DNA of 64,000 bases from Carallia brachiata (taxonomy: Eukaryota; Streptophyta; Magnoliopsida; Malpighiales; Rhizophoraceae), in contig JADCRB010000040.1 in the NCBI GenBank assembly GCA_021464245.1, positions 970,939-1,034,938 of the forward strand. Direction: 5' to 3'. Of the stretch, positions 62,336 to 64,000 are shown piece by piece (the first letter of the stretch is position 1; each line of letters opens with the position of its first letter). The notes under the pieces were generated by a model that did no database searches, was not told the origin of the DNA, and saw nothing but the letters and a program-made list of their open reading frames with translations. A program made the translations under genes and the position numbers.

Positions 62336-64000
62336 CTCCTGTAATACCAATATTAAGCGCTAGCATATGCCAACAAAGATCCAAGTGGTCATGTCATGGG
62401 CTTTTGAAATGGCTCCGTTTAGATGAGACCCAGACCCAAGACGATATGATCCCAAAGGAAGGTAGAATTGAAGGTATGGGTTTATGCGCTGCCTCGTTGC
62501 TTCAGGCCTAGGCTTATAATTAGTACAATTTAATTGTCTCCAAAACATTTATGATTTCACACTTTATTGCTTGGTTAAGCTAGGATATTTCGTGAAAAAT
62601 GCATAAAAAAAGACCTAAATAATTGGGCCTAGTTTTCTTTCTTTCTTTCTTATTTTTCTTTTTCTTTTGTACGTACTTTTGACCAAAACAAAAAATGAAT
62701 TTCTATGGTTGTTGGGAAAATGACCTAAAATCCAGCCAAGATCAGCTCAATTAACAAACATTATTGACCACCCATTATTGGGAATGGATAATTTCTATGT
62801 TTAAAAAAATTGCATCCGCTGATTGTTTGCTAATCAACTGTGTCATTGTGTCAATCATGTAATTTGAGAGATAAGTTAACACAGAAAATTACTGTTTTTC
62901 TGCTAATAAAAAAAAAGCAAAATTACCAAGAACTTAAGAGCCAAGTAAGTTATCCAGAAAATGGAAAACGCTAGCTTAGCCATGAAGGTATGTATGTATA
63001 TTGAAATACGATAAAATGCTTGTCCCGTACTCCACTACGTAATTAAAGAACAAAAATCTAAAAAGATAGACCTTAAAAAAAAAGGGGCTTTGTCTATGTA
63101 GCCGTACAGGAAAAAATGCTGGATACATTCAACAATTAATATGTTATATATATATATTTTTGGATTGAGAAGATTTTTATTTAACCGTGAATTTATAATT
63201 TAAATAGTATTAATAATATATTAATAAGTAAACGAGTTTTTAATTTTTTTAATTATTTTTTTATAAATTAATTAATGTAGATCTAAAATACTTCAAAAGA
63301 AAAAGAAAAAATTTTTCATTAGATAATGTCACATCAATAGGCACTAATCATGTTACACCATCTCTTACCGCCAAACTTTTTTTTGCGTGGAAAAAAACCT
63401 TATTGCTTGCCTACCTAGGGGGTTTTGTTCCTCTGCTGCGGATTTTATATTATATAAATTTAATTTTTTATTTTTATTTTAAAAAGATCAATAAATTTTA
63501 TAATAAAATTATAAATAAATTATACTTATAAAAAATATGAATTAAATTAAAAATTTAATTATTTTGCATCTACTTTTTTCGAGAAATTATTGATTAACTT
63601 TAGAACACGAGAAAAAGGAATGACCGTTGGATTGTTGACTTATGTAATTGGGTCATCTAATCCAAGGTACAACTGTAGTTCGATGTATGCCAAGCCACGC
63701 GTCGTGTCGTGTGGTGTCACTTTAAAAACGTATGTAAATAGAAAAAAAGTTGTTACGCATTTATTTTTATTTTAAAATTTGTTATAATTAAAATAATAAT
63801 TAAAAATTTTAAAATAAATATTAATATTTTTAAAATATATATTATTTTTTATTATAAAAATATTATTTATAATTTCAGAAATAATAATTATAATTCCATT
63901 CGAAATACCGACCAAAAAGTCCGGTACAGGGACGCTCATATAAATAACATCGTAAATGAGTCCCTCCAATGCATCCGAGTCCATCTGCAATTTTGAGAAG

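Larger units (their letters stand above)
58187..64000. other. AT-rich intergenic DNA with degenerate SINE-like pieces
   Basis: The first 300 bp are the probable 3' UTR of the DUF538 gene, with a (TA)n tract at 58262-58291. A G-box-like CACGTG lies at about 59034. SINE-like pieces at 60950-61080 and 62085-62335 and a 14-G run at 60393-60406 are the only other marks. Open frames are short and show no family match. Confidence 0.4.

Overview
The window is nuclear DNA from a flowering plant, most likely a woody eudicot. The signs are AT-rich intergenic DNA, short GT-AG introns, decayed Ty1/copia, MULE and hAT elements, an Au-type SINE, and plant-only families (plant mobile domain protein, receptor-like cytoplasmic kinase, DUF538, NFD4-like transporter). 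I cannot name the species from sequence alone.

Layout. 1-3.67 kb: decayed copia element on the minus strand, one LTR inside the window. 5.4-6.9 kb: a compact nuclear gene for mitochondrial ribosomal protein S14 with a 5' UTR intron. 10.15-13.69 kb: first NFD4-like transporter pseudogene, its intron swollen to about 1.9 kb. 13.73-25.88 kb: a copia element whose gag was split by about 7.6 kb of MULE and hAT DNA and whose 5' LTR holds a further 1 kb insertion. 28.56-30.25 kb: second NFD4-like pseudogene, same orientation, 86-bp intron. 31.68-32.35 kb: a non-autonomous hAT element with a perfect 8-bp target duplication. 32.85-35.20 kb: plant mobile domain gene with one frameshift and four 78-bp coding repeats. 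35.6 kb: Au-type SINE with an 18-bp target duplication. 36.3-38.56 kb: five-exon receptor-like cytoplasmic kinase with a 1-nt deletion just before the catalytic loop. 38.6-57.1 kb: mostly non-coding, with transposon fragments at 43.8-48.5 kb. 57.1-58.2 kb: two-exon DUF538 gene. 58.2-64 kb: AT-rich DNA with degenerate SINE-like pieces.

The genes do not form a pathway. Only rps14 and the DUF538 gene look fully intact. The kinase and the plant mobile domain gene are each broken by a single nucleotide at a two-base homopolymer, and the second NFD4-like copy also has homopolymer-type indels, so assembly error should be excluded before calling those loci dead. I found no CRISPR array, operon, tRNA or rRNA gene, and no convincing novel biological system. 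The most informative features are the nested transposon stack, the MULE-internal 720-bp tandem duplication, a GRF zinc-finger/membrane pseudogene beside the MULE transposase, and the in-frame repeats in the plant mobile domain protein.
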